A stretch of DNA of 64,000 bases from positions 55,858,405 to 55,922,404 of the forward strand of contig NC_080067.1 in the NCBI RefSeq assembly GCF_949987535.1. Direction: 5' to 3'. The notes below the pieces were generated by a model. It made no database searches. It saw only the letters and a list, made by a program, of their open reading frames with translations, and had not been told where the DNA came from. The DNA comes from Balaenoptera acutorostrata (lineage: Eukaryota; Chordata; Mammalia; Artiodactyla; Balaenopteridae). The translations under genes and the position numbers were made by a program. Positions 36,949 to 49,947 of this stretch are shown here, piece by piece (position 1 is the stretch's first letter; every line of letters begins with the position of its first letter).

Positions 36949-38508
36949 CTATAGTGATAAATAAAAATGGTTGATAGTTTAGATAACAACAAAAATTCCA
37001 AAATCTCTCAATGAACAATAGCTAAGTAATAAGTAACATGGATGTATCTTTAAATCCAGCCTACTTATTCTGTGTAAGTACTGAAGCAAAAAGTTTTCCA
37101 AAACGACTGATGACAGAAATAATATGCTCTTAAATATTCATCTTATGATATATATAACACAAACTCTGAGTCATACCAAATGCAAACCCCCACCAGTCCT
37201 ATTGTTTCACATACATAGACACACACACCCACCCTTGAAACAAGAAACCAGGTAAAAGAGACAATGAGTGAAAGCCTTAATCAGCCATCGGGGGATTGTC
37301 CAAAAGTACAAGCAGTGAACAGACAATGGAGTGGGTGAGAGGGAAGCTGGAGGAAGTGACTTCCATTGTCATTCTTAGCCCACTTCAGCTCTTCACAAAA
37401 GACACTAATGCCCTCTCCTTCTGAAATGCCTTGCAAGGTCCATCCTCGTCTATAACGTCTCCCTGTCCTGAAGCAACACCAGTGACTAGGAAGGTACAGG
37501 ATGATTAGAGGGAAAAAAGCAAAAGATCTTCCTACACACAAAATATTTCCCCAACTACTTAACTAGAATGAATTTCCACTTAAAATTTTTAAAATATTTT
37601 ACTAAAACACAAATATATCTTAGTGACTAGTGAATTATTTCAATCAGAAGAACTAACAGACCTGGGGAATACAAGTTTTGATTTTGTGGAAAGTGTCAGG
37701 AGATGGAGGGATATTTATAAAGCACAGGAGATTGTGGAGAAACTCCCATGGTGTGTGGAGGATAGGGGAGGGTAGTGGACACTGGACCACCTAGAGGGCA
37801 CTGGCCCCTGCTGGGAGATTGAGGCGCCACAGGTATTGATAAGTGTTGGGGGTGAAAGAAAGTAAATGTCTCCTACTTTACTAGCTTATCCAGGCTTTGG
37901 TGTCAGCAACCCCACGGGTGATTCCCGGGCTGCTGCCAATCATTACTGATGTTTGGTATATTTTGCAAACTTCTAAAGCATGGACCATGCTGTGTAGATG
38001 TAGTATATAAAAATGAGCACGAGAATTAATGTAACTTGTGCTCTTAAGCCTGGAATCCAAACATATCGCTGGTAAATATTCAAATCCAGCTCTTGCTTTG
38101 CCTCTAGTTGGGATCCATGACAGTTACTATAACCAGAAGTCGAAAAAACCCAGTTCTGGGGTCTAATATTATATGCTGTCTTTCACCTTGGCCAATATTA
38201 CAGGCATCATCCTGCATCATGTTTCACAGAGAAGGTTGCAGGAGAACTCAGAGTGGCCAGAAACTCTGCATTCAAGTGAAAAATGCTCAGTTTAAGACAA
38301 GCCAAATAAATAAGAAAAATTATACAAGTTAAACAAGCTGCCCCATATCCTAGGATTATATTCCCAATCTAAGAAAATTGAATACTTAAAAAACATTGCA
38401 AATGCCAAGTTTTACCCTTCACACATAAACCCAGAATTTTGGACACTAAACTTCTTAGCAATTCTAAGGTAATGTGGGGCAATGGAAACAGCCTGTCCCA
38501 TCCTTTTT

Positions 38509-38697
38509 TTTAAAAAAATATTTATTTATTTATTTGGTTGCACCGGGTCTTAGTTGCGGCAGGCAGGCTCCTCAGCTGTGGCATGAGAACTCTTAGTTGC
38601 GGCATGCACGTGGGATCTAGTTCCCTGACCAGGGATCGAACCCCGGCCCCCTGCATTGGAAGCGCGGTGTCCTATCCACTGTGCCACAAGGGAAGTC
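38509..38697 (-). mobile_element. CHR-family SINE
   Basis: T-rich tail followed by GGTTGCACCGGGTCTTAGTT and ending CCACAAGGGAAGTC. Flanked by a perfect 17-bp duplication CCTGTCCCATCCTTTTT (38492-38508 and 38698-38714). Confidence 0.92.
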
Positions 38698-38929
38698 CCT
38701 GTCCCATCCTTTTTGAAGATTTTAAAGGCTTGCAACCCTGTAATGCAGCCTACCAGCTATGAAGCCTTAGCCAAGCATCACTTCTGTCAGATAATATCCC
38801 AGCAGAATTACTGGAATTTTTTGGAACTGGAATAGTGTGAGAAGTTTTAATAAAAGGACTGCCCATGAAGGTGTGATAAGAGTAAGGAAACCACAGCGTG
38901 AGGACAGTTACCTGGGACTCATGAAGGCA

Positions 38930-39215
38930 TCCCCAGTTCCAAAGGGACGAGAGGCAAGACCAGGTGCTGGAGTAGGAAGGAGAGAGCCATGTAAAGAGGC
39001 TGCCTTGGGGGGAGGATGCCTTTGGTCAAGGGACACAGCCAGCCCAGGGGGGCCCCAGTCTGGGCTCTCCACTGCCCGAACCCTGCCAGAAGACAAAGGC
39101 AAGGAAGCCTTGGGGGGACAGAGCACAGGGTGGAGAAGGGTGGGAGGAGCAGTGGGAGGGGCAAGTGGGAGATCTCCTGCTGGGGAGGCGGGCCGGGGGC
39201 GGGGGCAACATATGT
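38930..39215. other. GC-rich intronic stretch with G runs
   Basis: Locally very GC-rich in an otherwise AT-rich region, with four or more runs of three or more G at 39181-39206 on the plus strand. It has open frames on both strands (for example 38837-39337), which is expected of GC-rich DNA and not taken as coding. Confidence 0.55.
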
Positions 39216-39424
39216 CCCTCAGGGTTGTCATGAGAGTGAAAAGAGAAATACCTAACCATGAACCGGCACACAGAATGCATTCAGTCATTAGAAAAGTGTC
39301 ATTTTTATTTACCTGGAATCACATTCAAACTGCATGAATTTAGTTCATATTTCTTAGTAAACTAAACACTAAGTAGGATAAGAAAGTTCCTTAGCTTTCC
39401 TACACAGACTAAGATTTAAAACAG

Positions 39425-39475
39425 AACTTGAAATTAATATAATATTGTAAATCAACTATACTTTAAAAATTAGGA
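39425..39475 (+). repeat. L1 3'-terminal scrap
   Basis: ATTAATATAATATTGTAAAT followed by CAACTATACTTTAAAAATTA resembles the last bases of young cetartiodactyl L1 3' ends (compare 41950-41990). Confidence 0.55.
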
Positions 39476-39614
39476 TCCAAAGGAAAAATTTACTATATAT
39501 AAAAAAAGAACAAAACTAAACTCACTTGACTAACAGAAGAGTATGAGCAAAGAGAAGTCCCTGGTTTGGTGGCTTAAATATTTATCTTCATAAATAACAT
39601 TAGCAGATATCTAG

Positions 39615-39704
39615 TAATAATAATAATACATAGTATTATACAGTATATACTTGTATAATACAATATATAATATTCTTATATTATGCTATGTATTATTATT
39701 ATTA
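39615..39704. repeat. AT-rich nested inverted repeat
   Basis: TAATAATAATAATACATAG at 39615-39633 is a perfect inverted match (19 bp) of 39686-39704. Between them GTATTATA (39633-39640) and TATAATAC (39654-39661) form a second inverted pair. The DNA could form a long hairpin. Confidence 0.8.
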
Positions 39705-39880
39705 AATCCTTATAACAAACCTAAAAGGTGTGTTCTATGATACCTATTATTCAGATGAGGAAACTGAGAAACAGAGAGTTTAAGTAAATGGCTGAGGATC
39801 ACAATGCAAAGACAGGAATTAAACCATGTGGTCTGGCTCTGGAGTCTGTGCATTTAACCTCCACATGTTATCACCTCTCA
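39700..39880 (-). repeat. MIR element
   Basis: Antisense MIR: CAGATGAGGAAACTGAGAAA, GGCTGAGGATCACAATGCAA, GTCTGGCTCTGGAGTCTGTG. Confidence 0.75.
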
Positions 39881-40936
39881 ATCTAAATGCTGGTAGGCGA
39901 AATAAGAAGGCAAAGGTCATTTTAGAGACATTTCTTGGTAGGTTGTGTTCAGTGGTGCATCAGGGAGATATGGACCCAACTCACAGGAAGAGCCTGAAGG
40001 AAAGCTGAATACCGAGGTGGCTGTAAACCAGGAGTCGGGATGTGCACAGGTAGGTCAGGACAGAGCGCGAGGCAAAATCATCAGGAAGCGGGCAGCACGG
40101 GCCACCCTCCAGAGCCTGCCCCTCGGCAGAAAGATTATTCTACACTTCCCCCGAGGCAGGAGCCAATGGCGGCCTTACTCTGCCGGGGCCAGAGCTTAAC
40201 CCGAACGGACAAAGACCACCAGCCTGCATCAATGTTCTCTACCCTCAGACTTGACAAGTGTGAAATCCAGTCAGTAACACAGCAAACGCAGCTACCCTAA
40301 CAGCTTCTCCTAGTCCAATCCCCTTCAAAGGAATGCAGGTTTGCTTGACGAAAACTCTACTCCCAATGCCTTTCCAGAGCTTAAAGAGAAAACATGAGTG
40401 AAGCTTAAGGGATGGTGCTAGGAACAAGTCAGAGGGGCAGAGTATGCCAGCAGAATTCTCTCAGCAGCACTTCTGGGCAATGGCACTGGCCAGTGCAGCC
40501 TCCTGGCTTTGTTTCTTTCAAGAGCCAGGTAGTATCATTATTTTCTTGCTGAACAAGCATTAGGAAAGCTAAACTTTTCCTTGGCTTATATCTGGCATTC
40601 TAGGTGGAAGAGCAATGCCTCATGAGTCCACATTGAACAGAAAACTGGGGAGAGAGGAGGACGAGGAGAGGCACTTCGCAATTTATTAAATTTATAATCT
40701 GCCTTAAGTGCCTTTTCAAAAAAGCATTTCCCAGAATGGGGAAACAGATGTATAAGAATAAAGACTAAATGAGAAGGATGCAAAAACTTGAGCGGTGATG
40801 AGCCCTCAGAAGTGATAAACAAAAACACAAACCGAAAGTTGAAAGCATAGTCATAGCTAGGAGGAAGGAATATACAAGTCAATGTGTTAAATCGTATATA
40901 TTGACAAATACAAGTTGAGTCCATAAATGCTCTGAC

Positions 40937-41064
40937 CCTTTTTGTAGATGTTAAGCGCTCCACTTCCAGAACTTGAACTTTTATTGGACAGCCGGAGAGA
41001 TACGTCTGTGTGTTAGGCTCCTTAAATCCTTGAGTCTTATAAACAGCAGAGAAAGGGATATACA
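40937..41064 (-). CDS. PLD1: PLD1 second coding exon (residues 54-96, start of PX region)
   Basis: The exon opens after TTTTAG and encodes [18 protein letters not shown], then a segment ending [12 protein letters not shown]. Residue 54 (Val) is completed across the phase 1 junction with the previous exon. This segment leads into the PX domain, whose first beta strand begins near residue 80. At 128 bp the exon gives exactly 42 full codons plus two bases. The donor reads AGG/GTCAGA, with C at +3, a weaker match to the consensus than other donors in this gene. The next exon resumes in frame with VPSINLY, which confirms the boundary. The upstream intron is only 243 bp. Confidence 0.95.
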
Positions 41065-41995
<931 letters not shown>

Positions 41996-43574
41996 AAACC
42001 CAAAAACCCTATTTTACTATTTAAATCCAGGCTTAGGTATAGCATAAGGAAACAAGTCAGCTAGCTCTATGTGAGCCCCAGTTACCTCAAACAACCTTTT
42101 AATTTATTTTCCAGTTTAACATTTAAAGGATTCCTAGCTTGTAAATTAAATTGGAATGAGATACTTACTTGTATCTCAAGTAAGAAAACAAGCAAGAAAA
42201 AGACACACCACATTGACTAAATGCCAATATTATCTTTCATCCGATTTTATTAACTTGGGTAAGTGAGGAGAGATTCAAGGTAGATTGGTTTGGGAATTGT
42301 TATTCAGAGAAAAGGAATTGATTCTTGACTCTAACAAATACATGGAAAGAAAGAATACCAGCTAAAATAAGCAACTTTGAATATTTTCTACAGAAAATTT
42401 AGGGTATTTTACAATAATTTCAAGATGCAGATTTAAAAAGTATATTTATGTAGCACAACCTTTTCTACATTTCCCCTATAGGTGATATCCCCAGCAAAGC
42501 GTATACAATCTTTTTGAGATATGAGATTTGGCCATGACTTTACGTGAGTTATAGTGACGTACCTGTCCTGGAAGGTAACCAGTTAGTATACCCATTCTGA
42601 AAGATACCAGAAGCGCAAGAACTACACTTCTCTCCTTTTTTAGGAAAACTGGTTCTATTTCATTCCGACATTTAATAACACAGGTCATTGCACATCAGAA
42701 CCCAGGAAAGAAGAGTCCACAGAGATTTTATTTTTCATTTAAAATACCAAGATTTAAGCCTTGAACGCTGTCACTGAAGTTGGCTGAAAAATCGGTACTG
42801 GCTGAAATAAGCTCTCCGTTACAACCAGACCCAAAAATGCGAGGGCTTCCGTACCAGTAACTCCTCCACATACGTTCATTTATTACTGCAAATCACAAAC
42901 ATTTACAGAGCATCCACCACCTACTCACCGTGAGATGGAATGAGTGAATATGTAAAGACACTGGTTCCCGCGATTAAGGAGTGCCTGATGGAGGTGATGG
43001 AGGTAAGCTACACAACCCCAAATACATCCCTGGCCTCCTCCACGGTCTTGGCCTTCCTGAGAATGGCATGTGCTGAGCGGAAGACACTTAGCTGCGTTCT
43101 CTCCTACAGGTGCTATCAAGAAGCAGGGGTGGGCTGGTCTCTGTGAGAAATGCTAGGACAGAGTCTTGGGCAGACTTGGGGAGCCCTATTGTAACTCAAC
43201 AAGTCTCTCAAACCTATACTAACATGTGTGGTAGAAAGAGAAATTGTATGGAAATACAAAGATGGGAGTCGAGGAGGGAGGTTCTGGTTTGGCCAGGCAT
43301 GTAAAATCAATATGTCTAACTTCTCTGTGAACTGTATAGTCAATCACGTTTCCTCCCCCATGTTGGCTCTAAGGAAGCTTGGAGCCAAATTTGTGGCCTC
43401 CTCTTAGCAAAATATAGGACTAGCCTCACCTATATCACTTCCCTTCAACTTTTCTCTCCCACTTCTAATTCATTTTATAATAACAGCTAATGTGTACTGA
43501 TTGCTTACTATCACCTGGCTTGGTGATAGACCTTTATATACCTTATCACATTTATCATCAATAATAAATCTATG

Positions 43575-43879
43575 GGGCTTCCCTGGTGGCGCAGTGCTTG
43601 AGAATCTGCCTGCCAATGCAGGGGACACGGGTTCGAGCCCTGGTCTGGGAAGATCCCACATGCCGCGGAGCAACTAGGCCCGTGAGCCACAATTACTGAG
43701 CCTGCGCGTCTGGAGCCTGTGCTCCGCAACAAGAAAGGCCGTGACAGTGAGAGGCCCGCGCACCGCGATGAAGAGTGGCCCCCACTTGCCGCAACTAGAG
43801 AAAGCCCTCGCACAGAGACGAAGACCCAACACAGCCATAAGTAAGTAAGTAAATAAATAAATAAATAGTGCAATAAATA
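43575..43879 (+). mobile_element. CHR-2-like SINE
   Basis: Full-length; flanked by AATAAATCTATG at 43563-43574 and 43880-43891. Tail of AAGT and AAAT units interrupted by GTGC. Confidence 0.93.
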
Positions 43880-43939
43880 AATAAATCTATGAAGGTTTGT
43901 TATATCCATTTTGAAGAAGACAGGGCTTGTCATCCCCTC

Positions 43940-44105
43940 TTTATAGATAAGGAAACTGAAGCATGGAGAGATCAGGTAATTTGATGAATACTTTGGACAA
44001 TCTGCCCAAGGTCACATAACTAGTAAGTGATGGAGAAGGGATTTGAAACCAGGTCTCTCTGACCCAAAAGATGATGTTCTTAACCATGGTCTTTATCTTC
44101 TGTAT
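43940..44105 (-). repeat. MIR element
   Basis: ATAAGGAAACTGAAGCATGG, CCCAAGGTCACATAACTAGT, GTGATGGAGAAGGGATTTGA: antisense MIR. Confidence 0.8.
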
Positions 44106-44761
44106 ATTTTTTGTAGATATGTAAGTGCCCCTGGAATAGATGGAAGTTTTAGTAAAACCAGTGCCCTTGAGCAAGTCCCTTTAGAAGCTGACTCAAATGC
44201 AAAGAAAAAGAAATGAATTCTTGCAGCTCAGCCGTTTAAACTCAGGGCTCTGGTTTCCTCCTCTATAAATTAAGGAGGCTGAGCCATTTCATCTCTAGGG
44301 TCCCTTTAACACTAAAACACTAAATGTAAATAAAAGATGCTATAAATTGTTCAGCTTCCCCTTATAATGTAATCAATTTAACCCTTCTCCTATCCCAAGA
44401 AATTAACTGAAGTAGTTTTTCATATGGATTCATTCTCATGGAGCCATTGCCATAATTAAAACATTTATTTCCTTCCCTCTCAGTTCAACAAATACTTATT
44501 AGATCCCAACTGTGAGCCAGGGTTTACTTTATTTAAAATAAGGTAATGAAAAACTTAGAGGAAATGAAACAAGGAAAAACAAGTAAGAAATTACATCATG
44601 TCATTGCTACTTGTGAATTTGTCAAGACGTTAGGTATTTTCCATTGATTAAACAGTCTAATGGCTAACTCAGTTAACTTTCTCAGCATAGCAAAGGAAAA
44701 CAAGGGTTACTCCAAATGACTTTCCTTTTGGACTGAGTGTTAATGTTAAAAATGCATGTTG

Positions 44762-45057
44762 GGGCTTCCCTGGTGGCGCAGTGGTTGAGAATCTGCCTGC
44801 CAATGCAGGGGACACGGGTTCGAGCCCTGGTCTGGGAAGATCCCACATGCCGCGGAGCAACTGGGCCCGTGAGCCACAATTACTGAGCCTGCGCATCTGG
44901 AGCCTGTGCTCCGCAACAAGAGAGGCCGCGATAGTGAGAGGCCCGCGCACCGCGATGAAGAGTGGCCCCCGCTTGCCACAACTAGAGAAAGCCCTCGCAC
45001 AGAAGCGAAGACCCAACACGTCCAAAAATAAATAAATAAATAAATAAAAAATTTTTA
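44762..45057 (+). mobile_element. CHR-2-like SINE
   Basis: Full-length; flanked by AAAAATGCATGTTG at 44748-44761 and 45058-45071. Nearly identical to the copy at 43575, suggesting insertion from the same subfamily. Confidence 0.93.
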
Positions 45058-45249
45058 AAAAATGCATGTTGAATTTAAGATATACAGAGAACAGAGTAAT
45101 TTACACATTGCAAGCTAATTGGAATAAATAGTACAGAGTCATTGGGTCAAGCTAAAAAAAAAAATCCTATTTCAGATCAGGAGAACAGAAGGATATAAAT
45201 CTGTGAAAAGCTTAAGGAAGAGTGAGAAAAGAAACAGAAAGGAATCCTC

Positions 45250-45450
45250 TTATCATTTATCCTCAAGTGTTTACTATGTGCTAAGCACCATTTGAGCTCA
45301 GTTATGTTATTTAGTACCCACAATGATTCTACTTGGTATTTATGATTATTCTGAATTATCTGCATTCAAAACTTTGATTATTTAGTTAAATAACTTATCC
45401 AAGGTCACTCCAGTTGTGTCAGTGTTGAATTTATAAAGCAGATTTGTCTC
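45250..45450 (-). repeat. MIR element
   Basis: GTGTTTACTATGTGCTAAGC, then TAACTTATCCAAGGTCACTC: diverged antisense MIR. Confidence 0.65.
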
Positions 45451-45853
45451 GCTCTGAAATCTCATGGACTTGGTTATAGAGGTTCGTAATTATTGATTTT
45501 ATTTCGTGGGCTTGGATGTCTATAAATTGATCATTTATATGAAGTTGAAGTTCCATAACAATAGATCCCTTTGAAGGGATCCTACTGGCCCCACTGTCAT
45601 TACAATTATGGAAACAACATATCCTGACAGCATCCTAAACTTTGTCTTAGCCTTTTATTTTTATGGTTCATAATATTTTATAAGGTTACATGGAATTTCA
45701 GTTGACCCAAAGGCTTTGCAGATTTGTTTATGCTTTTGTGAAGACCTTACCATTTTTATTAATGGGAAATGAACCAAATTATTTGTCCATCACTGCCTTC
45801 ACTTGAGTGCATGGTGGCTTTGTGTTGACTTTTCATCCAACAAGTGTATTGCT

Positions 45854-45917
45854 GTTTCATTCTTGAATATGAAGCTGTAAGGCCTGGTTTCATTCTTGAA
45901 TATGAAGCTGTAAGGCC
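45854..45917. repeat. 31-bp direct tandem duplication
   Basis: Bases 45854-45884 are repeated without mismatch at 45887-45917 (period 33, two spacer bases TG). Identity points to a recent local duplication. Confidence 0.95.
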
Positions 45918-46464
45918 ACCAACACTCTTATGTTGTCAAATCATAATTTATTAGTCCATGTTTTCTTTCATCTAAAATAATCTATAATGGTCGGTGAGCA
46001 GCTGTCACAGTTACAGCCTATCTTAACCAGCAATGGGATAAGGCCCTTCAGTGTTTACACTTGAGATAGTGTAATTGATTTTGCTACCTCCTTATAAAAT
46101 TATACTGCAAGATCATTATCTCTTTTGGTACCAAGTAGAGATGGTGCCCATGGAGCGACAACAGCAGCTGTGTTTTATTTCTATTTGCATCTGTATCCGG
46201 GAAGTAAATACGCTTTTTTTTTTTCTGGGGTTAAACACTAGAATTAAAATTCTTTGCAGGGAATATTTAATTACCTCCAGTTATTTACTGGTGAAATCAG
46301 AGAAATTTAGAATTTTCTTCCGATCTTAATTTTCAACATGATTGGGAAGCAGAACATCAAAGGGAGCAGATATTTTCCTTCCCAGATACATGCATAAACA
46401 TTGCCTTAGCCAAAATACAAGAATAATAATATCAACTATAACTATTAACATTAAAATAAACATT

Positions 46465-46710
46465 AACATTAGCTAATATTTGCTGAATATGTACTATCTG
46501 CCAGGCACTATACAAAGAGATTAATCGCATGATCTCATTGACTCCTCACAACAACCTTAGGAGCTGGGTCTTACTGTTACCTCCATTTTCAAGATGAGAG
46601 GTTTAGAGAGGGTGGGCAACTTGTCCAGGGCCACATGGCTAGAAGTGATAGAGTTGGACCTGACCCTGCTTGATCTGACTCCAAAGTCCAGCTCTTTAAC
46701 CAGCCAGAGG
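46465..46710 (-). repeat. MIR element
   Basis: AATATGTACTATCTGCCAGG, CACAACAACCTTAGGAGCTG, GGGCCACATGGCTAGAAGTG: near full-length antisense MIR. The open frame at 46557-46817 overlaps it. Confidence 0.85.
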
Positions 46711-48124
46711 TGGAACTGGGGGTGGCAGGAGGGATGGACACTTTTACTTCTTACTTCACATAGTCTTAGAATAAAACAATTCAAAAAGGAACAATAATAA
46801 CAAAAAAAACCCCTCAACTTTCATTTTGTGAAGATGACTGTGATTTACTTCTTGCTTCCCTTTCTAACATAAGTTAGAAAGTTTCCCCCATATTTTTTTC
46901 AATATGTGATGTTTGTTTACCAAGGGAAATAAATGCAATGGATTTCTAAACCAAAAATCATAATGTATGAATATGAAATGAATTATAATTAGATCATTTA
47001 AAACCAAACTGAGTCATGGGAATTTCTTGTCTTCCCATTTTTCATTTTGATGAAATTAATTGGCAGATCCATACTACATAACCTCCCTCAAACATATTAT
47101 ACAGCAGTGATTTGTACAGAACTGATTTGATGCTCCCTGAAATGCAAAAATCATAAATGTGTTTTCAAGTACTAAACTCAATATCCAGTGACACAGTAAG
47201 CCTTGGATAATTATTTTTGTAGTTCAGCTGACTTTGAATAAAGTAAATGATATTATCATATTTTACATTCCAGTTTATATATTTTGAGAAAGTAACATAT
47301 CAAAAAAAAAAAAACTGACTCAATGTTTACTTGGATCTTTGAATTTTTTAAAGAGAACATCGGTTCCACAAATATCGCTGGAGGGCTTATCATGAACCTT
47401 GAATAGATAATTAAATGTCATCGGTGTAGAGGACGGGTCAGATAACCTAAGTTCATTCTTTCCTTATTATCAGCGTAACCTGGGCAACTAACAGCCTCCA
47501 GGGTTTCTCCTCTGTAAAATGCAAACAGGACAGACTTGCTATTACTTATATGGTTCCAAGAGATAGATGTTTAATTCCCAAACACTACCACCCTTTTGAG
47601 CTTCATATCTAATTTGGTCTTGAAGCCCCCAGAGCCCAGCAATCTCCCACTTTCTCATCCTTCTTTCTTGGTTTCACACGAAAGCCCCCATTTGGCCTAG
47701 CACTGACTCTGCTTTTCTCCCTGGGGTGTCGAGACTGGAGACGACAGTGCTAAATAAACTGGACTCCCTGTGTCCACAGAACAGGAGTTGGAAATCATGC
47801 TCTCTTTCTTCCCCTAGCTAAAAATAAAGCCGAATCTACAATTACAAAAGCAATTTTTAGCATGAAAATCATTTCTCAGTTCTCATGATTTTCTCTAAAT
47901 CCTTTGACCTCCTTGGATGGCCTCTGTTCTCTGCCATAAGCTTGCTTAGTCATTTCCCTTGACGTGTTCTAGGGTTAAATATTACCCTCTTTGCAACAGT
48001 ATCAGCTTCTTCTAGCTCATCTCAGTCATATCTTCGAATTCAAACAGATATTTCATTTCCAGAGGCGAATACAAGTGTTAAGAGAAACTGATGTCTGTTT
48101 CAAATATGAATGGATAGGAAAATA

Positions 48125-48275
48125 TTACGTCATTTGTTGAGTACCTACTCTGAGCCAAGCACTGCAGGCACATTACATGTGTCACTTCTAATCCTCAGGA
48201 CAATCTCATTGAGAATCAAAGGCACGGAGGCAGAGCAGCTCACTGAGGCTACACAGCTGTGAGTGGTGGGGCTGG
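48125..48275 (-). repeat. MIR element
   Basis: TTGAGTACCTACTCTGAGCC, then GGCTACACAGCTGTGAGTGG: antisense MIR, running into the GC-rich stretch that follows. Confidence 0.75.
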
Positions 48276-48730
48276 TCCCAGTGCACGGGCCGCCCCCGGA
48301 AGGCTCCCTGGCCTCTGCCGCTGGCTCAGCGGAGACCCCCCCCATCGCCGCCACTCTCACCTCTTCTCCTAATGCCACCAAACCGTCTTGGCTTCCTCCC
48401 GGCTGAGGGCAGGGCTTCAGCACAGTGTCCAGGGTGCGACCCAGCAGGAGCTCTCACGGCTCCAGCAACCCAGCCCCACCCACCTCTGGCCAGACTGACA
48501 GAAGGACTGGCTCACCCTGAGGCTTCTGAGGAAGTTCAGCACCAGGGGCTGGAACCTGGCTTCCGCGGGAGTTGTGTGCGTGTGTCGGGGGGGAGGGAGA
48601 AAGAGGGGGGCGAGAGGAGCGTGGGGAATCAAGCCACACGACCTGTGAGCATGGAAGACATACCCCTGTCCCCTCTCCTCGCCTGCCTGTGCTGAGCACA
48701 CTGGTCCCACACAGCCAATCTGGAAGCTGT
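48260..48730. other. GC-rich, CpG-bearing stretch
   Basis: The most CpG-dense part of the window apart from SINEs (for example GGGCCGCCCCCGGAAGGC, ATCGCCGCC, CTTCCGCGGGAG, GGGGCGAGAGGAGCG). It produces overlapping open frames on both strands with no recognisable protein. It could be a weak CpG island or an alternative PLD1 5' exon, or just GC-rich intron; I see no decisive signal. Confidence 0.4.
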
Positions 48731-48984
48731 CCCGTGCGACCAAGCCACTGTCTGATTTTTGGCCGGCCAGGTAATGCACCACCGCCCATGCTTTCCTGCC
48801 TCTCTTCTCTTCTCCCCTCCCTCTTGCTGCTCTCAGTAAAGCCTACCTTAGCTCAGGTTCTATTATCCAGGAAATGTGGGCTCAGACAGTGTTAGAACCA
48901 GCATGAACCACTGAGCCATCTCCCCTCTTGCAGAAGTCCATTTTGTGCTGAAGTTAATAGTAATAATAAAAAGTAATAGTAATG

Positions 48985-49205
48985 GTAATAATAAAAAGTA
49001 AACTTGAATAGTGCTTACCATGTTCCAGGCAGTGATACAGGTGCTTTGCATGCATTAACTCAATCTGCCCTCACAAAGGCCCTTTGGAGAGGGTGCTATT
49101 TTTATCCCCTTTTTTATAGACAAGGAAACTGAGGACACAGACAGCTTAAGTGACTTGCTCAAGGTCACACAGCAATCTGATGGCAGTCAGCCTGGTTTGC
49201 TCCTA
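48985..49205 (-). repeat. MIR element
   Basis: GTGCTTACCATGTTCCAGGC, GACAAGGAAACTGAGGACAC, CTCAAGGTCACACAGCAATC: antisense MIR. Confidence 0.85.
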
Positions 49206-49648
49206 TTTTTGCCGTACTAACCTGGACTTTAGTACTCAGTTTCCTCATTTAAAACTGAAATTAACAAGCAACTATCTGTGTTTAGGACTTTACAACAAAT
49301 ACATTATTGTAAGGAAATCTCCTCTTTCAGCACCACTAAATGTCAGAGAAAACAACACATTCTAAGCAACCCCAACCAGGAAATTAAAACCTAGCCCAAA
49401 TGCAAAGGGTATTTTAGGTGACGATTCTCAACCAATATCTAAGTAAGATTTCTTCCTGCCTCTATAGATCACAATGCACATATCAACATTTGTACTGAAG
49501 AGAAAAGATAAGAGGGGCCCTCTTGACCCCAAAGTTTGTTAATAAGTTTATTAGATATGATGAGTGAGAGACTTTGTACAGCCACTAAATTGACTTAAAT
49601 CCAATAAGGATCCCAAAGGAAAAATTCTTCTTTATGAAAAGAAAGATA

Positions 49649-49947
49649 GGGTAGGGGGAAGGGTAAGCTGAGACGAAGTGAGAGAGTGGCATGGACTTAT
49701 GTATACCACCAAATGTAAAATAGATAGCTAGCGGGATAGCAGCCACATAGCACAGGGAGATCAGCTCAGTGCTTTGTGACCACCTAGACGGGTGGGATAG
49801 GGAGGGTGGGAGGGAGATGCAAGAGGGAGGGGATATGCGGATATATGTATATGTATAGCTGATTCACTTTGTTATAAAGCAGAAACTAACACACCATTCT
49901 AAAGCAATTGTACTCCAATAAAGATGTTAAAAAAAATAAAAATAAAA
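49649..49947 (+). mobile_element. 5'-truncated L1 3' UTR
   Basis: TATGTATACCACCAAATGTA, AGCACAGGGAGATCAGCTCA, TGTACTCCAATAAAGATG and A-rich tail. Flanked by AAAAGAAAGATA at 49637-49648 and 49948-49959. Confidence 0.9.

Larger units (their letters stand above)
36949..40936. other. PLD1 intron, about 4 kb
   Basis: Holds a CHR SINE (38509), a GC-rich, G-run-bearing stretch (38930-39215), an L1 3' scrap (39425-39475), an AT-rich inverted repeat (39613-39704) and a MIR (39700-39880). 37000-38490 shows nothing I can name. Confidence 0.75.

Noticed and set aside
38837..39337. 166-codon open frame with a matching 126-codon frame on the other strand
   Set aside because: GC-rich intron; no recognisable domain, no splice signals, and frames open on both strands for compositional reasons.
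48372..48895. Overlapping 107-121-codon open frames
   Set aside because: Same compositional effect in a GC-rich stretch; no protein family recognised.
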